64,000 bases of DNA, taken from NCBI GenBank assembly GCA_010093605.1, contig MU004188.1, positions 1,002,341-1,066,340 on the forward strand. Direction: 5' to 3'. Shown one piece after another: positions 22,906 through 34,225 of this stretch. A model generated the notes under the pieces. It searched no databases and was not told the DNA's origin. It was given only the letters and a program-made list of their open reading frames with translations. The DNA is from Lophium mytilinum (Eukaryota > Ascomycota > Dothideomycetes > Mytilinidiales > Mytilinidiaceae). How positions within the stretch are numbered: position 1 is the first letter of the stretch; every line of letters begins with the position of its first letter. Both the position numbers and the translations under genes were made by a program.

Positions 22906-24916
22906 TTTGATATTCGTTGGGGGTGTTGAAGTGTGAGTGATGGAGTTTTAATAATGAACAGGATGAACGAATGGGTGGTTGGATGAAGCGACTGAGATAG
23001 TGATTGATCGCGGTTTTTATGTTTCAAATTGAGTCTGAATTGGAAGATGCTGTTGATACCTGTTGCAATCCGGCTCCTCGTAATACTTATATAGCTACTT
23101 CCTGATAATGGGGCTTAGATGGCATTGAAGCGACTGTGCGTGACTTCACCTCATCCTCCGAGACACCCACGTCACGAATTGCTGTCTACAAGCGGTGAGG
23201 CATTAGTCCCATTACTGATCTAGGTAACTATCGCCACATCGCCCAATACCAATACGTCCACAAGCACTACCGTCTTGTCTGAGCCTATAATACGCCCCTA
23301 GACATGCTATTTTAACCTTACGTGTTCGAGCGTATCAGGTCGTCGGCGCTTGACAGCTCCAATCCGGATCCACGACTACGCTGACGGGTCTATGCCAGGG
23401 GGAGCGTATATTTACGCTCAGTCAAGACGGTAGATCTCGTGATTAGACAGCAAACACGGACGACTGAGGTGTCCCCGCATCGACCTGCATAGGGGCAAAG
23501 CGAGGCTGACAGTGCAGCGAGCACCGAACACCGAAACCAATTCTGTCATGGGCACATAACACGAAGGATCCTCCTTGAGAGTGGGGATATTGATAGGGAA
23601 GGTTGTTGGCTGGGAGCGAATCTGACAGAGATCGCACTGATGTGCATGGCGCTGCGCCACCCGTGTGATCCCTGACGCGGGTCTGAGTGACGACGTCTAT
23701 TTTTACTTGCCCCACACGACGCTTTGGGAGAGAGGATCGGTCTCACGGAGTGGCGTTGCTGGGGAGGGTAGCATTTCCATGTCCTGGGGATTTCTGGCTC
23801 GTAATGGAGTGAGACTTCCAATCTTTGGGGCAATATCCATGGACGGTTAAGCTTCGGTCTTCATCCCTTTTGCTGATTGATTAGTCGACCTAACGCATAC
23901 TTTTAACATCTCTGGAGGTGTTTTCGGATTCGAGAGTTTGTGGAGAATTGTGTGAAGAGTTGAGGTTGAAGTTCGAATATAAGAAAAGAGAGAAGAGAAA
24001 GCGGGGAAGTGAATCTCAACCAATCAGAGCTCGCTTGAATTCAGCCTATTCTCCCGTCCGATGATGTAGCTCCCGCTACTAAAGAAGTGACTTGATTGCG
24101 ATTGCTTTTAGTCCGTATATAATTAAAACGCGTTTCTTGTTAGCATAAGAGGAGTGGGGAGACAAGATGTCTGAAACGTCGAGGCTACCTGGGGAGGCAG
24201 CTTCTAGCACTCTCGTCCGACCATCACACTGCAGCGCATACTATCTCAGATGCGTCATACTGCTCAGGCAATCAAGGCCCTTGCTACCGTTGTAAGGCTC
24301 TGTTTAGAATGTTGGCTTGAGGACGTTGCTCAGCACAAAGAAGCATGTCGAACAACCGCAAATAATCGAAAATATGTAATATAGTCCAATCACGACTCAA
24401 TCGTCGCTTGATATACCGCTATGGAATCAAGTCCACTTCAATCCAAATCCAAATTAATCCATCGTATATACTGATTCTAAAGCACTCAAACCCACCCATT
24501 TGTTTTCCAGACTTGAGAAGGAGACGAATAGAAATGAGAAGTGGAGGACAGTTGACCTTGACAAAGAAGTGAAGGTTTGGTAGAATGTGTTAGGAAATAG
24601 GGCAAAAGTTCAAGGACTTTGAACACACACCACCCTCACGTACGCCATGATGCAAAATAAAATATCAATTACCCGTCTCAGCCCGGCCCCTAGAGAAGAA
24701 AAGAACTGAATGAAGTCGAATAGAACCGAGGCTACCTCCAGCCCCTAGCATTCATCCGTAAAACATCATGCATGCTGAAACCATCACTTCCCATCAGCTT
24801 CGTCGCTCATATCTGCTCATGACTGCGCCATGACAGTTGCGGCACGCCTTTCGAACATCCAACACCCGTGCCTCTTCGCCATAAACACAACCCTTACCTT
24901 TCTCCCTATAAGCTCG
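22906..24916. other. Gene-poor 2 kb region
   Basis: The right part probably includes the CK2 beta 3' untranslated region, and the left part the promoter of the secreted-protein gene, with TATATAAG on the minus strand at 23086-23093. Several 60-95 codon open frames at 23418-23850 overlap on both strands and show no domain. No transposon features recognised. Confidence 0.35.
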
Positions 24917-26041
24917 CTATGCCCCGACAATTCCCACCCCGTTCGTGTCCATCGGACTCCCCCCTTCGCCGACTGCACCTCCGACCGCCCCAGTCCCACC
25001 GCTCCCGTTGGTTCTCCGCCGCCTTCCAACAAGCTTTTTCCTCCGGTCTACCGCCTGTCCGGGTGCCGCGTCCGCCATGTTCAAGTCATCATCTCCCATC
25101 TCGCTGCCTTGCCCTTCCCTGCCATCCCAAAATCTCCTCGTCTCGTCTAGCTCCGTGATATCCACAGGCCGCATCCGCAACCACTTCATCCGTGGGCCAC
25201 TCTTAGCTCGCTCCGAGACCCTGAACCCGTAGATCCGTGGTTCATAAATGTTTCCAGGCCCTAGACCTGGCGCCATATTCGACGGGTTGATGCCGTTGAT
25301 AGTGAGAGGTAGAGGGTTTAGCGAAGTACCGGTAACGCCAGACGCCTTTTGTGCGGCCTGGATCGCTAGGAGGGCATCTGCGGCGCCAGCGGCCGATTGC
25401 CGTACTGTGCCGATTTCGAGTTCTGGGAATGTCATGAAGAAGAGGCAGCCGAAGGTTGTCCCAAAGAAGGCGCCGTCGACAGTCTGGAAGCGGGAGTTCG
25501 GGGGTGTGTAGACATCCAGGCAACTAGGGCAGAAGAGCTTGACGGTTTCCGAACCCGGCGTGTCGCTGCAGCCGACGGGGAGCACCTTGCACAAGTTGCA
25601 GAACACACGCGGGCATGTGCCAAAGTGCTGCAGCTCGTACTTCTCTGCCATTTGTTGGATCCCCGGGCGCGAGGTGATGTAGCGCTGGTGTATCAGACCA
25701 TATAATAGCTCGGCGGAGCTCTCGATGACGCTCAGGTCGGATGCCATTCGTAGGTGTCGCCGGTCGCTGGCTCGCCGGTAGCCAGTGGGCTTGTCGTCGC
25801 CCAGGATGTCTTCGTCCTCATCCTCCTCGTCCTCTTCCTCGTCTTCATCGTCGTCGTCTTCGGGCTCCACGTCCAAAATCATTTCTAGGGCTTCTTTGTA
25901 CATGGGCACTTGTGATTGTAGGCCAGTGAGATTAAAATCGTCCTCGATGAAGTCTTCACTCACTTCTGCAAAATACTCGTGGCCGAGTAAGCCGCAGAAG
26001 GATGATATCCAAGACTCAGCGACCTGGGAGGAGGAAGACAT
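24917..26041 (-). CDS. CKB1: Casein kinase 2 regulatory subunit beta
   Basis: This is the regulatory, dimerising subunit of protein kinase CK2. Single exon, 374 residues. The N-terminus [19 protein letters not shown] and DDFNLTGL are diagnostic. An acidic run of mainly Asp/Glu (about residues 59-78) inserted after LEMILDVEP is longer than in the human protein and recalls yeast Ckb1. The zinc ribbon uses the cysteines in CPRVFCNLC and FCPSC, followed by the dimer-interface YTPPNSRF and [11 protein letters not shown] fungal-type linker of about 45 residues splits this core from the conserved [13 protein letters not shown]. The C-terminus is basic then Gly-rich. The acidic run is encoded by a GAC/GAG-type codon repeat and may vary in length between strains. 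Confidence 0.96.
   Translation of the reverse strand: MSSSSQVAESWISSFCGLLGHEYFAEVSEDFIEDDFNLTGLQSQVPMYKEALEMILDVEPEDDDDEDEEEDEEDEDEDILGDDKPTGYRRASDRRHLRMASDLSVIESSAELLYGLIHQRYITSRPGIQQMAEKYELQHFGTCPRVFCNLCKVLPVGCSDTPGSETVKLFCPSCLDVYTPPNSRFQTVDGAFFGTTFGCLFFMTFPELEIGTVRQSAAGAADALLAIQAAQKASGVTGTSLNPLPLTINGINPSNMAPGLGPGNIYEPRIYGFRVSERAKSGPRMKWLRMRPVDITELDETRRFWDGREGQGSEMGDDDLNMADAAPGQAVDRRKKLVGRRRRTNGSGGTGAVGGAVGEGGSPMDTNGVGIVGA
25806..25868 (-). repeat. Asp/Glu codon microsatellite in CK2 beta
   Basis: A run of GAC, GAT, GAA and GAG codons encodes about 20 acidic residues. Such imperfect trinucleotide tracts are prone to length change. Confidence 0.6.
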
Positions 26042-27018
26042 GGTGTGGGGTATCGTATGCGCAAGGTTGCGCTGCTGGATTGTAATGGGTTGACTCTATA
26101 TAACCGGGCACTATCCACAGCTTGGACAAGTGTGAAGGACCTGCTTTGGTATGCAAAAAATATGATGGAAGTTGAGCGTCGCAGTGGTGGAGTGGGAACT
26201 GCGCGCGTGGGGGTGTGGTGATGTTGTGGGTGTCGGAGTGGGGAGAGCGGCCTCCAGGGAGCGGAATGAGGGCTCGCAAAAGGGCTAGGAAGGCGCGGAG
26301 TCGCTAAAGCTTGCGATCGCAGAGGATCTCATGAAGACGGGCGCATGTTACCAATGGCGGTCGCAAAGGCAGGGAGAGACGTGGTGATACGGGGGTCGCT
26401 GAGGTGGCTGCGGGGTGGCTAGGGACGTAGGCGTCGAGGGAGAGGCTCGGTGAATGCGGCTCGCGTTGCACACCTGGCGTAGCTGTGTAACTTGGACGGC
26501 GCGGAAGGGATGCGGAGGGGAGGATGTCCGTTAAGAGCGGCGTTGTGCGAGTTCGGAGTCGTTTGGAGAAGATGAAGCGTCCCACCAACGTCGACTCGCA
26601 TCCAAATTCCTTCCCCCCTCGTCACGTGACTACTTTAGAACGTAAGTACTCCCAGAGCGGTAGTCGCCATAAACGTAGGAGGTTGAGTTACCGACCATTT
26701 TATTAGTCGTCTTTTATGTCTCTACTTGAGGTTGTGAATTCTATTCCTTTCTTTACCCCTTACGCGAATGCTTGCTAGGCTATTAGGACATGTCACAACC
26801 TTAGTGCTTCGAGCAACCCTGCCAAATGGTTGGATTTGTCGTCCTCTCTAACAGGACTAGAAGATCGATATATAGGTTCTTAGCAACTATCCACTCACTT
26901 CTAATCCTTGGTACTTCGTAAATTCCTACGCTAAGGACATATACTACCACCCACTACCCATACCGTAGTATACCCAGCACGCCAAGCTGTTCCAACATCA
27001 ACAGTGTCACGATACTCA
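26042..27018. other. Intergenic: CK2 beta promoter and regulator 3' flank
   Basis: About 980 bp. The part nearest 26041 is GC-rich and likely the CK2 beta promoter; the right part is AT-richer and likely the 3' flank of the transcription factor gene. No supported gene. Confidence 0.35.
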
Positions 27019-29350
27019 TCAGAACAAGTCCCTCATAATCTTCGACAATTCGTCTTCATGTCCAAACAACGTCGGCATCAAGTCTCCAGTCCCCATATCG
27101 GCCCCGGACATACCGAAGCCGTTTGCCAGCATATTCGGATAGGATCCAGCCGCTTCGAAGAGATTCGTCAGGTCATTCGCCATGCCGGCCGGACTGGCGT
27201 TCTGCATAGGGCCGCCTTCCCGGCCGTTTGAGAAGATGGCCATCTCGTCAACCGGGTGGCCTGCCAAGCCGGCCATGGCAACCGCGGCGGTGGAATGAGC
27301 GTCGTCGGCAGACATGTTGCTCATATTTAAGCCAAGTTTCGGGACGATCTCTTTCAAGCCCCGGATCGTCTTCCACAGCCGTTGCGAGACATGGGAGTCT
27401 GCCGATAGTCCACGGACGAGGTCTAGTGCCATGTAGAACTCGTCGCGGCATTGGCTGCTGAACTGTGCGGGTGCATGGGAGACGGCTAGGAAGAGAACCG
27501 CGAGAGCTGATATGAGGAAGTAGTTGAACATGACCTGCTGTGTTTTATAGATGTCTGAGGTTTGGTTCGTGTGGGTCAGTATACGGATGGTATCTTTCGC
27601 AATGCTGACCACAGTCTGTGCATGATCCATGTTCTCCACGATGCTAGTAGCTGTGTGGAGGACTGGCCGATAGATGACTATGCGCATCTGATTGGCCCTG
27701 AGATAGAGAGCGACCCGTAGGCGTGCCACCCCACGAGTGCTTGGAGAAGCCTTCTGACCTGAATCTGGGTGTACGTATTTCAACGAGTCCGGTACTGAGC
27801 GGTGCCATTGGAGGATTTGGTAGTCAAGGTACCCTATGTCTTCCTTACTGATGTTATTTTGCGTACCGTCAAAATTTGCGACAGACTTCCAGACTTTGCT
27901 CCCGATGTGGCTGTAAGCAACCATCAGGGTCAGGTACGGAGTCGAATTATTCTAGGGATCTGTCAGCGCATCTTCTCCTTCAGAGCTGTTTGGCTCACCG
28001 GCTTAGGCAATTGAGGGTCAATATCAGAATCCTGCAAAGCTAGTCCAAGCCCCGTTCCGAAACTCCACCTCCTGTCGAGTACGTAGACTGCCCAAAACGT
28101 CCGAATGGCAGTCTGTCGGTCCTCCTCGTCATGGAAGATGAGGTTGTATGTCTCCCGGCGATGAAGCCCTAACTCCAAGCACTGCCGTGCCGCGAGTCCG
28201 CAGACGCGCCAAGCAAGGCTTTCGTCTGAACGCTCTAATTGGAAATGATACATGCTTGTTAGCATGAGCATGTGTATTCCCCTCAGGGAGACGGGGGCTA
28301 GAAGGGTCGTTTCAACCACTGTCTGTACATTCTGAAACAATTTCTGGCCAAGCTCGCTTTTGCCATATCCTTCAAGTACTAGAGCACTCGCTAGTATGAG
28401 CTTGAGTACGCTAGTCTGCTCGTCCATAATGGCATCCATGCCAGGTTTACCACTCTGCATGAGTCCTGCTCTACTCGCCGCTTCGATAAAGGTAAAGAGC
28501 ATTCCGGTGTATTCGGAGATTTTCTCGTGCTCGAGGAATGGATACATCATTCCCATCTCCTCGTGCCACACATTGACAAGCCGCGTTGCTTCTTCTTTGC
28601 TTAGCGACCAGATGGGGTCTTTTGTCGCATGAAACACGGGTTTCGGTAGCCCAGAGCTCCCTAATGGTGGTGGAGACGCTGCGGGCGTTTGGTCTTGCGT
28701 TCCAATATCCTCATCTATTCCTCCTGGTGGGAAAATCCCCATTGTCTGTAGGCTCGACTTGGCTATCCCGAGGCTGAACTGAGAGCTTGTCGGACCGTGG
28801 AATTGAGGGTGTCGAGCGTGCGAGTGGGTTCTATTATGACCAGAGGATGATATATAGCCCGAGTTCTGTGACATAGACATAGATCTGCCGTGTTCTTGAC
28901 CGGTGAATGGTGTGCCCTCAGTATGCGGGGATGTGCTGACTTGGCTTCGGAGGGAACTGATGTTCGCGAATAGCTGGTCGACTTGCTCCTGGAGCGAGGA
29001 TATATGGGCGTCCATCTGCTTGAACTCCCTGTACTGGGTTAGTAATTGCAATTCTCAAAGACCATGTATCTTACTCGGATTCTTTGAAGCTATTACAGCA
29101 GTTTGGCGCATACATGCACTCGAGCGCGAGGTTTCCGCATCGCTGACATGGGTTCTGACCGTTGCACTTAATCTTTCTGCGCTTGCATTCATTGCTACTA
29201 AGCATTAGCTCCATTCGCGCAGTCGATGTGCGCATCCTACCAAGCGATTGAGATGTATCTATTGCGCTTTGCTCGCGGCTGAGGCGTGAGATCGTCGTGC
29301 TTGCGCTTCTCGGATCCGTTCGTCGGACTGATACTCTCGCTATCGGCCAT
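27019..29350 (-). CDS. Zn2Cys6 fungal transcription factor
   Basis: This is a binuclear zinc-cluster DNA-binding regulator with a fungal-specific middle homology domain. Minus-strand exons are 29350-29241, 29194-29075, 29028-27999 and 27951-27019, giving 730 residues. The cluster begins RYISIAC and runs CNECKRRKIKC then CQRCGNLALEC, with cysteines at 37, 40, 47, 53, 56 and 63 in canonical spacing. A coiled coil follows (QMDAHISSLQEQVDQL, about residues 80-100). The regulatory domain has the usual LRGIHMLMLTSMYHFQLE, AWRVCGLAARQCLELGLHR, TFWAVYVLDRRWSFGTG and QLPKP motifs. The acceptor before the second exon is a TAGTAG pair; the second TAG gives correct C-x2-C spacing, the first would give C-x3-C. 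The target genes are unknown; no biosynthetic cluster adjoins it. Confidence 0.88.
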
Positions 29351-29899
29351 CGTCGACGGCAATGTCGATATCCTAGGTTCGATCGTGGTGTTCGGAATGG
29401 ATTCCGCGTGAGCGACACAGCGGAAGTTGGTGTTGAAGTGTCGCGCTCGGGCCGTTTAGTGAATAAATGCGGGGAAATTGTCACATTTCAAGGTTGTCTC
29501 CATAGGGGCCTTGGTTGGCTGAATGCCAGTGATTGCCGGGAATTTACCATTCACACAGCACCAGGATACCAAACTTTCTAACTCAACGAGCAAACTAACT
29601 GATCTCTACCAGGCTAGGGCATGCTCGGTTTGAAAGTCCGCCATCATGATCGCGTATCGAAACGAGCCTTGGAGGATCCCTAGATGCTGGGTATGAGAAG
29701 AGCAGTGGGTCTGATTTGGAGCCTCAGACCAGGAGTGAAATTCGGGGTCCCAAATGGACATCGGTCGTCACGTTTGCGAGAGGATCTTCCCTAACTATAT
29801 TCTGGGGGAAGCTTGGAGACCCCTACGTTTTAAGCTTTCAATTTGCTCTGAGTTGTATGTGCTATTTCTGATGATGCTGTTTACATGGTACATGGCTAC
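29351..29899. other. Intergenic upstream of the regulator
   Basis: About 550 bp. It contains the regulator promoter and sequence downstream of the monooxygenase fragment. I could not find any further monooxygenase motif here. Confidence 0.3.
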
Positions 29900-30124
29900 T
29901 TACACATTACATGCGACGCCTGGGTATCTGTTTATCCACCACGTATCCCTGTTGACTGCCTGCCTGTCGAAGATCCGGAACTGGTCAAATCCTAGTTGCT
30001 GCTTCAATTGACAAATTATAGCAATCCCAGACTCTCCGGCCCCGACAACAATGCTAGGATAGTAAGTATATGCTTCTTTTTCGTACCCTTTCACACGATG
30101 GATTGTTTCCGGCATTGTAGGCAA
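29900..30124 (-). pseudogene. Fragment of a Baeyer-Villiger flavin monooxygenase
   Basis: About 74 codons match only the extreme N-terminus of fungal Baeyer-Villiger-type monooxygenases. Visible are the FAD motif IVVGAGESGIA, the segment QLGFDQFRIFDRQ, and WWINRYPGVAC. The intact family runs to over 500 residues; the usual continuation (V-P-A-x-F-Y-S-F-S) and the NADPH-binding and FxGxxxHxxxW parts are absent. The usual GIGGTW is replaced by AVNRDTW, so the second glycine-rich contact is lost. A potential GTAAGT donor follows, but no matching downstream exon was found. It is best read as a relic left by deletion or rearrangement. Confidence 0.7.
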
Positions 30125-31089
30125 TGGATCTAAGCAGTTGAAGGCTTGATTGCTCCAAAGATGCTAAGATTGGTATAGAAGCTATAGATAACTTCTAAGA
30201 GGGGTCTGTTGACGTAGTATAGCAGCTATACTATCAGTTTGAAAAATATTTTATGGAAGGTATAATTTTCCGGATACAGCAGGATTTAAGATAACGGAAA
30301 GAACGTATAGACGTATGTTAAAAGGCCTCAGCTCGGGTGAGATGTCTTTCTGGGTTACTGGAAGTAGTACGGTGAATACCTTGGCTGGGTTGCCTCATCG
30401 TCTCCACCCCCACAAACGTGCTAATCGTCTCCAACCCCATAAACGCGGGGCTTCGATGTCTTGGTAATCCCAGATTACTATCACTCTTCACCCGGCCACC
30501 TACTTGTACTTTCTATCGTTTTTTTGACCTCGGGAGTATACAGATTATTAGTAAATCAAAAAGCCTAGGCCTGTGCCAGGAAGAGATCGATAGCATCACC
30601 ACGGAAGGGTTGAAGGCTTCGTCCGGACTACAATTCTGGCCGTCATTTTGGAAATCGAGATAATGGGACTAGCATCTAGTTGGTACCATATCCTCAAAGC
30701 GTAAGAGAACACGATGCCTAGACAGGTGCTGCGTTTGATGGAGGGCGAGGGGCTTGAAGGATCCGGAGGCAAAGCAAAGTAGTGAGACCAGGCTACAAAA
30801 GGGCGCCCGCTGAATAAATGGTGGTAGAGGCGTTGCAGCGGTATGTTTCCACGAAAGATCGGGCTGGATATCTCCTCATAGCTTCGCCTACGTGTTTCAT
30901 AGATCTTACTACGGACTTCGTCCATTGTAACTGCGAATATGCGCATGCAGATTCAACCATTTTTGAGCAGTTGCTTGACCATCCTCAAGAAGACATTAGA
31001 TGCGGGAGTACGAACTTATGGACGATCTAGCTTTAACGATCTAGCCGGGCTCTTCGTCAGCTTTATCAGGATCTGGCTGCATGGTGGTC
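30125..31089. other. Region between two relics
   Basis: About 960 bp, partly AT-rich (30150-30300). A 116-codon minus-strand open frame at 30596-30946 has no recognised features. No AIRS-domain motif, the expected partner of GARS in fungi, could be found here. Confidence 0.35.
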
Positions 31090-32555
31090 TTACCGAGTTC
31101 CAATGTCCTTGCGATAGAACATGCATTCAAATTGAATGGCTTCCACCCCTTTATATGCAGTCGCAACTGCTTCTTCGAGTGTTGCACCTCTCGCAGCAAC
31201 AGAAAAGACTCGACCACCGGCAGTCTTAAGCATGCCATTTTCGTATTGGGTCCCTGCATGGAAAACTTGCACATCTAGCATTTCGATTTAGATCAGCCGA
31301 CGATTGCAATAATCAGATTGAAATTCACTAACCTGGAGGGTAATCGTTCAAAGTAACAACATCGCCTTTGCGGTACTTTTCCGGATAACCGCCTGCTGCA
31401 ATGACAACGTTGCTTGCGAAACCGGGGGTTATGTTTAGGTCCACTTGGTCTAGCCTCCCTTGGGTACAAGCAAGTAGAATTGCTGCGAAATCGTCTTCTG
31501 AAAGGAGCATCATCATAGTCTGCGTTTCTGGGTCTCCGAAACGAGCATTGTATTCCAAGACTTTTGGTCCAGAAGACGTAAGCATGATACCAGTAAACAA
31601 CAGTCCAACGAAGGGACGACCTGCAACGTGATCAACGAAGAACTCCTTACAGGTTTTGACGCGGAATGTGGTTACCTTCTGCTTTGAGTCCTTCAAAAGT
31701 CGGCTGAAGGATTTTGCGATCGATTTCGGCCATTTGGTCATGGCTACCAAAAGGCACAGGGGAATAGACACCCATTCCTCCGGTATTGGGGCCTTTGTTA
31801 CCGTCATATATCCGTTTATGATCCTGGCTTGGGGGAAACGTTTTGGTCGTTCTTCCATCGCTTAAGGTTAATACACTTATTTCATCGCCGTCAAGATAAT
31901 CTTCGATGACCACCGAGTTGCCTGCAGATCCAAATTTGCCGCTTAGCATAATGCCTTTCAGCGCCTGGTGCGCTTCCGCCCGGTCTACTGGGAGCACAAC
32001 TCCTTTGCCAGCTGCTAACCCGTCCACCTTGATTACAATCCTACTATTAGTGCTCTCGTCGTCCAGGTACGCTTGCGCATCTGCATACCGATCGAAGTTT
32101 CTATACTTGGCAGTGGGAATATCGAATTTCCTCATAAAGTCCTTAGCATATGTCTTCGAACCTTCGACTTCGGCAGCTTCTTTACTTGGAGCGAAGCAGG
32201 GAATCCCACCTGACCACGTGGTTAGAGAACACGAGTTCATGGTGAACGAGAGGCGCATTCTGGTACTGACTGTCTTTGAAATGGTCTGCAATACCATCCA
32301 CAATGGCATCGTCCGGTCCAACGACCACGAGTCCGACCCTGAGTTGTTTGGATAGGGATACAAGCCTCTGATAGTCGTTTGCAGCCACATCTTCTATGTT
32401 GGAAACATCCTGTAGGTTTGCTGTTCCTCCGTTGCCAGGCACTACATAGACGTGCTCTAGGAACGGGAACAACTCAGTTTCCACGCAAGGGCATGCTCTC
32501 GAGCACCTTTTCCTACTAGAAGTACCTTGAACTGCTTTGTCGGCAAGGATGACAT
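31090..32555 (-). pseudogene. Stand-alone GARS (PurD-like, ADE5,7 N-half) with one frameshift
   Basis: It matches phosphoribosylamine-glycine ligase, the ATP-grasp enzyme of purine synthesis. Minus-strand exons are 32555-32271, 32209-31676, 31620-31333 and 31274-31090, all with good splice sites. The N-terminal KVLLVGKGAREHALAWKL, then GLVVVGPDDAIVDGIADHF, GIPCFAPSKEAAEVEGSKTYAK, KVDGLAAGKGVV, KGPNTGGMGVYSP and LEYNARFGDPETQ are all present. Exon lengths sum to 1292 nt, one short of a 430-residue frame, which is PurD length. The single shift lies near 32460-32475, between AWKLSCS and LEHVYVVPG. The frame closes right after FYRKDIGTR, where fungal ADE5,7 would continue into the AIRS domain. 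The strong conservation elsewhere suggests a recent break, an assembly indel, or an unusual start. The native ADE5,7 is presumably elsewhere. Confidence 0.75.
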
Positions 32556-32976
32556 CTTCACTCTACTAAAGAAGACAGTAGTTGGATCTATGGTCATTTA
32601 AAGAGAACAGCCCCCTATAGAGCATAAAGCGAATGTATAAAAGAACTTGCGAGTTTTAGAAATGTAACGGCTATCACAGCTGAAGATACGTGGTAACGAA
32701 AGATCCCTGGTAGGACACCCCTGACACGGCCTAGTTCCGCCCTTGGGCGCTCGGACCAGGTATTGGTGAAATGTCGACGTACCTTTGAGCAATTGAATGC
32801 CTTGAAGGTTCAAGTAAGGTCCTGGCAACACCACCCTTCCACCACTCTCCACATTCACGGCATAGCAGATTTATCTGCTCGTACAGCTATAAAACCTTGA
32901 ACATAGTCTCTAGGACATGATGTACCTGTGGTAGAACTATTCGGGTCAAAGCCAGCAATCTTAGACCACCACCACA
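32556..32976. other. Divergent intergenic region
   Basis: 420 bp between the GARS copy (minus) and TFB4 (plus); it should hold both promoters. No coding segment recognised. Confidence 0.35.
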
Positions 32977-34225
32977 ATGAACGCCATCGACGGCACTGAT
33001 CGCCATATCAAGAGCACCGATGGTTAGTCTTCGCCTACACAACTGTTCTTTTCCTCTCATTATACGTCTTCTGTACTCTGTGACTAAACCCCTCCAGGCC
33101 CGCCACCATCCCTCCTCACCATCATCCTAGACACGAATCCATTCGCCTGGGCTCACCTATCTTCGATCCTCCCACTCTCCTCCGTAGTCGCGAACCTCCT
33201 CGTCTTCATAAATGCGCATCTGGCGAGCGGGAATGCAAACGAAGTCGCCGTAATCGCGAGCCACAACAAGCGAACTGCATGGCTATACCCAACACCAGCT
33301 CCTGTCTCTGCCCATAACACAAACGGGGACAGCTCTTCGCGAAATGGGGCCGCTACGCACACCCAGAATGCGAACAAATACCAACCCTTCGCTGAAGTCG
33401 AGACGAATCTTCTGTTTAATCTAGATAATCTCCTCAAAACCACCACATCCGATGATCTTTCAACCACGACTACACAGATTGCAGGAGCCCTCTCTACTGC
33501 GCTTTCATACATCTCGAAATCCACCATCAGACACTCTCCCGTGGATCCAACTCTCCTAGAAAGCCATGCTCTTGTCATCGACGATGGCAACCTCACCTCA
33601 CAACGCGTAAATCTCGTATCGCGGATACTGGTTCTCAGCGTGTCTGGTGACCTTGCTAGCCAGTACATTCCTGTGATGAATGCCATCTTCGCCGCACAAC
33701 GCCAACGTATTCCCATCGACATTCTAAAACTCGCGGGAGACACAGTGCTACTACAGCAGGCATGTGATGCGACTGGCGGGATATATATGGCCCCTGAATC
33801 TCCTCAGGGACTGCTTCAATACCTGATGATGGCATTTTTGCCGGATGCGACAGCTCGGAAGTGGCTCGTGCTCCCTAGTGCAGGGAGTGTGGACTTTCGC
33901 GCGGCTTGCTTCTGTCACAGGAACGTCGTTGATATCGGCTTTGTGTGCTCGGTCTGCCTAAGTAGTACGTATTCCCTAATCTAGATCTACCTCCTTGCTC
34001 TCAACCTGAGTCTAACCACGCAAAATAGTTTTCTGCTCGCCTAATCTTCCAGATTCGACGTGTTTGACCTGTTCCTCCGTGCTTTCTCTCGGCGGCGCCA
34101 TTACAGCGGCGCCGGCACTCATCCCGCGGAAAAAGAAGAAGCGAAAGAGGGTGGCAGGTGATGGCAGTACTCCAGGTGGAAGTGCGACACCATTACCTGG
34201 TAATGGTACACCGGTGCATCCCTAG
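32977..34225 (+). CDS. TFB4: TFIIH subunit Tfb4 (p34)
   Basis: This is a core subunit of transcription and repair factor TFIIH, pairing with Ssl1/p44. Exons are 32977-33022, 33098-33964 and 34029-34225, giving 369 residues. A von Willebrand A-like domain begins LLTIILDTNPFAW (about residues 20-32) and contains LVFINAHLA, RILVLSVSGD and the diagnostic YIPVMNAIFAAQR, followed by LLQQACDATGG. The C-terminal C4-type zinc region uses CFCH, CSVC, FC and CLTC, formed across the last intron; the GTACGT donor and the TAG acceptor give CLSIFC in frame. The tail after it is basic (IPRKKKKRKR), suiting nuclear import. The protein is complete and ordinary in length for filamentous fungi. Confidence 0.95.

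Noticed and set aside
30596-30946. 116-codon minus-strand frame as a missing AIRS domain
   Set aside because: It contains none of the AIRS motifs and is not joined to the GARS copy by plausible splice sites.
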